64,000 nucleotides of DNA. Origin: Paracoccus haematequi (lineage in GTDB: Bacteria > Pseudomonadota > Alphaproteobacteria > Rhodobacterales > Rhodobacteraceae). Below, piece after piece: positions 63,307 to 64,000 of this stretch; position 1 is the stretch's first letter, and each line of letters opens with the position of its first letter. The notes under the pieces were generated by a model. The model was not told the DNA's origin, searched no databases, and saw only the letters and a program-made list of their open reading frames with translations. The stretch spans positions 105,402 to 169,401 of the forward strand of contig CAMCVS010000001.1 of assembly GCA_945881965.1 (NCBI GenBank). Reading direction: 5' to 3'. A program made the position numbers and the translations under genes.

Positions 63307-63519
63307 TTGACGCAATCGAATATCGCCGCCTTCATCGCCTTGGCCCTTGGCGGGGTGCTGCTGTATTTCGCCTGGCAGGGGGCGAACGCGCCCGTGGATA
63401 AGGTGACCGAAGCGCTGACCGGGCGTTATACCGGTGCCACCATGTGGTATCTGATCGGTGGACTTGCGGCCATCATCGGCGGCGGCGCGTTGCTGTATCG
63501 CGGCGATGCGCGCGGCTGA
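63307..63519 (+). CDS. DUF3185 family small membrane protein
   Basis: This encodes 70 residues from TTG 63307, chosen because AAAGGAA lies seven bases upstream; the longer open frame has no ribosome site. Two helices, IAAFIALALGGVLLYFAW and YLIGGLAAIIGGGALLY, flank the family motif EALTGRYTGATMWYLIGG. Members are inner-membrane proteins of unknown function, often in stress-related clusters. A hairpin at 63510-63539 follows, then another small membrane protein gene. Confidence 0.85.
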   Translation: MTQSNIAAFIALALGGVLLYFAWQGANAPVDKVTEALTGRYTGATMWYLIGGLAAIIGGGALLYRGDARG

Positions 63520-63539
63520 TCACGATCTGTGATCCGCGC
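63510..63539 (+). terminator. Interrupted hairpin at the end of the DUF3185 gene
   Basis: GCGCG and GATCAC pair with GTGATC and CGCGC around a GATCT loop, with a three-base bulge. TTTACC follows. It could reduce read-through into the next gene. Confidence 0.4.
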
Positions 63540-63566
63540 TTTACCCCCTGAAACAAAGGAAATCCC

Positions 63567-63758
63567 ATGACAGTCATTGATCTGATTGTTACGCTTGTTG
63601 TCGTTGGCGTCGCCCTGTGGGCGGTCAACAATTATCTGCCGATGGACGGCAAGATCAAATCCATCCTGAACGTGGTCGTGGTGATCCTTGTGGTGTTGTG
63701 GCTGCTGCGCGGGTTCGGCGTGATGGGCGATCTGGGTTCGGTTCGGCTGGGTGGCTGA
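63567..63758 (+). CDS. Thivi_2564-family small membrane protein
   Basis: This encodes 63 residues with AAAGGA before the ATG. Two helices, IDLIVTLVVVGVALWAV and ILNVVVVILVVLWLL, flank the conserved hairpin NNYLPMDGKIKSI, which is the mark of this family. Function is unknown. It follows the DUF3185 gene by 47 bases and is convergent with the gene entering at the right edge. Confidence 0.88.
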   Translation: MTVIDLIVTLVVVGVALWAVNNYLPMDGKIKSILNVVVVILVVLWLLRGFGVMGDLGSVRLGG

Positions 63759-63770
63759 CACGGCTGCCAG

Positions 63771-63801
63771 GGGTCCGGCGGGGTTTTGCCGGATCGGACC
63801 C
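63771..63801. terminator. Hairpin between convergent genes
   Basis: GGGTCCG and CGGACCC form a 7-bp outer stem with a smaller GGC/GCC stem nested inside. It lies 12 bases after the stop at 63758, before the opposing gene's stop at 63865. There is no clean T-tract. Confidence 0.4.
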
Positions 63802-63864
63802 GCCACCACGGCCGACAGGCACAGATCAGGGGCGCGCAAACACGCGCCGCGCGATCTGACCTGA

Positions 63865-64000
63865 TCAGTGCGGCTCTGCCAGTGCAGGCGTTTCCTGATG
63901 CGCCATCCGCAGCCACGCCGCGCCATCCTTCAGATAGGTTGAGCTGCACAGCGCCACATGCACCGGGTCGCTGCCGCGTTCTGCGGCCACGCGGTAAGCC
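63865..64000 (-). CDS. C-terminal fragment of an uncharacterised protein
   Basis: The frame is open from the window edge to a TGA at 63865-63867, giving the last 44 residues, starting AYRVAAERGSDPVHVALCSS and ending HQETPALAEPH. Codon bias is that of its neighbours. The fragment is too short to assign; the gene continues to the right. Confidence 0.6.
   Translation of the reverse strand, partial: AYRVAAERGSDPVHVALCSSTYLKDGAAWLRMAHQETPALAEPH

Overview
The window is GC-rich, densely packed DNA of an alphaproteobacterium, most probably of the Rhodobacterales (Rhodobacteraceae/Paracoccaceae). This is inferred from gene content (TRAP-TAXI transport, many family-5 and CUT1 ABC importers, OpgG/OpgC, a Coq8-like kinase with a QTDPN loop, small Thivi_2564/DUF3185/CsbD proteins) and codon use. 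I saw no tRNA, rRNA, CRISPR array, insertion sequence or phage block. It reads as ordinary chromosome or a large chromid, organised as operons with many 4-base ATGA/GTGA overlaps.

Layout. 1-1754: a cut-off bactofilin-like membrane protein, then a DUF883/YqjE-like pair. 1759-8895: a minus-strand catabolic operon (TAXI binding protein, fused TRAP permease, IclR regulator, FAD monooxygenase) divergent from a ThDP enzyme. 8892-16441: a sulfatase/phosphonate-monoester-hydrolase-like enzyme divergent from a complete family-5 ABC importer with a terminal metallophosphoesterase. 16496-20042: a membrane-anchored STAND (NB-ARC-TPR) ATPase and a Coq8-like kinase. 20054-28424: two consecutive CUT1 importers; the second is recognisably ugpBAEC and has a four-unit 11-bp Pho-box array in front of ugpB. 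28621-31776: two consecutive class III cyclases, the second with a histidine-rich membrane domain plus a plant-type [2Fe-2S] domain. 31722-37111 and 43283-46907: envelope polysaccharide genes (nucleotide-sugar dehydrogenase, five glycan enzymes), separated by an oligosaccharide-type family-5 ABC operon (37226-43189). 46889-51009: an operon of a degenerate 903-residue ABC protein, a cyclic-nucleotide-binding protein and an MBL-fold hydrolase. 51194-57767: SDR, membrane protein, esterase, OpgG, OpgC, TTC38-like TPR protein. 57896-60755: a CoA-transferase/ThDP-enzyme pair. 61090-64000: small stress-type proteins and a Crp/Fnr regulator.

How it fits together. Much of the window deals with import of organic nutrients and with the envelope. 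The Pho array on ugpB, a weaker Pho-like box before the 10699 operon and the PMH-like hydrolase suggest a phosphorus-scavenging component. Two cyclases, a cNMP-binding protein and a Crp/Fnr regulator suggest second-messenger control. The least familiar assembly is the degenerate ABC/cNMP/MBL operon facing the glycosyltransferases. Three of the ABC operons carry a strong hairpin exactly between the binding-protein gene and the first permease gene, a recurring post-transcriptional device.
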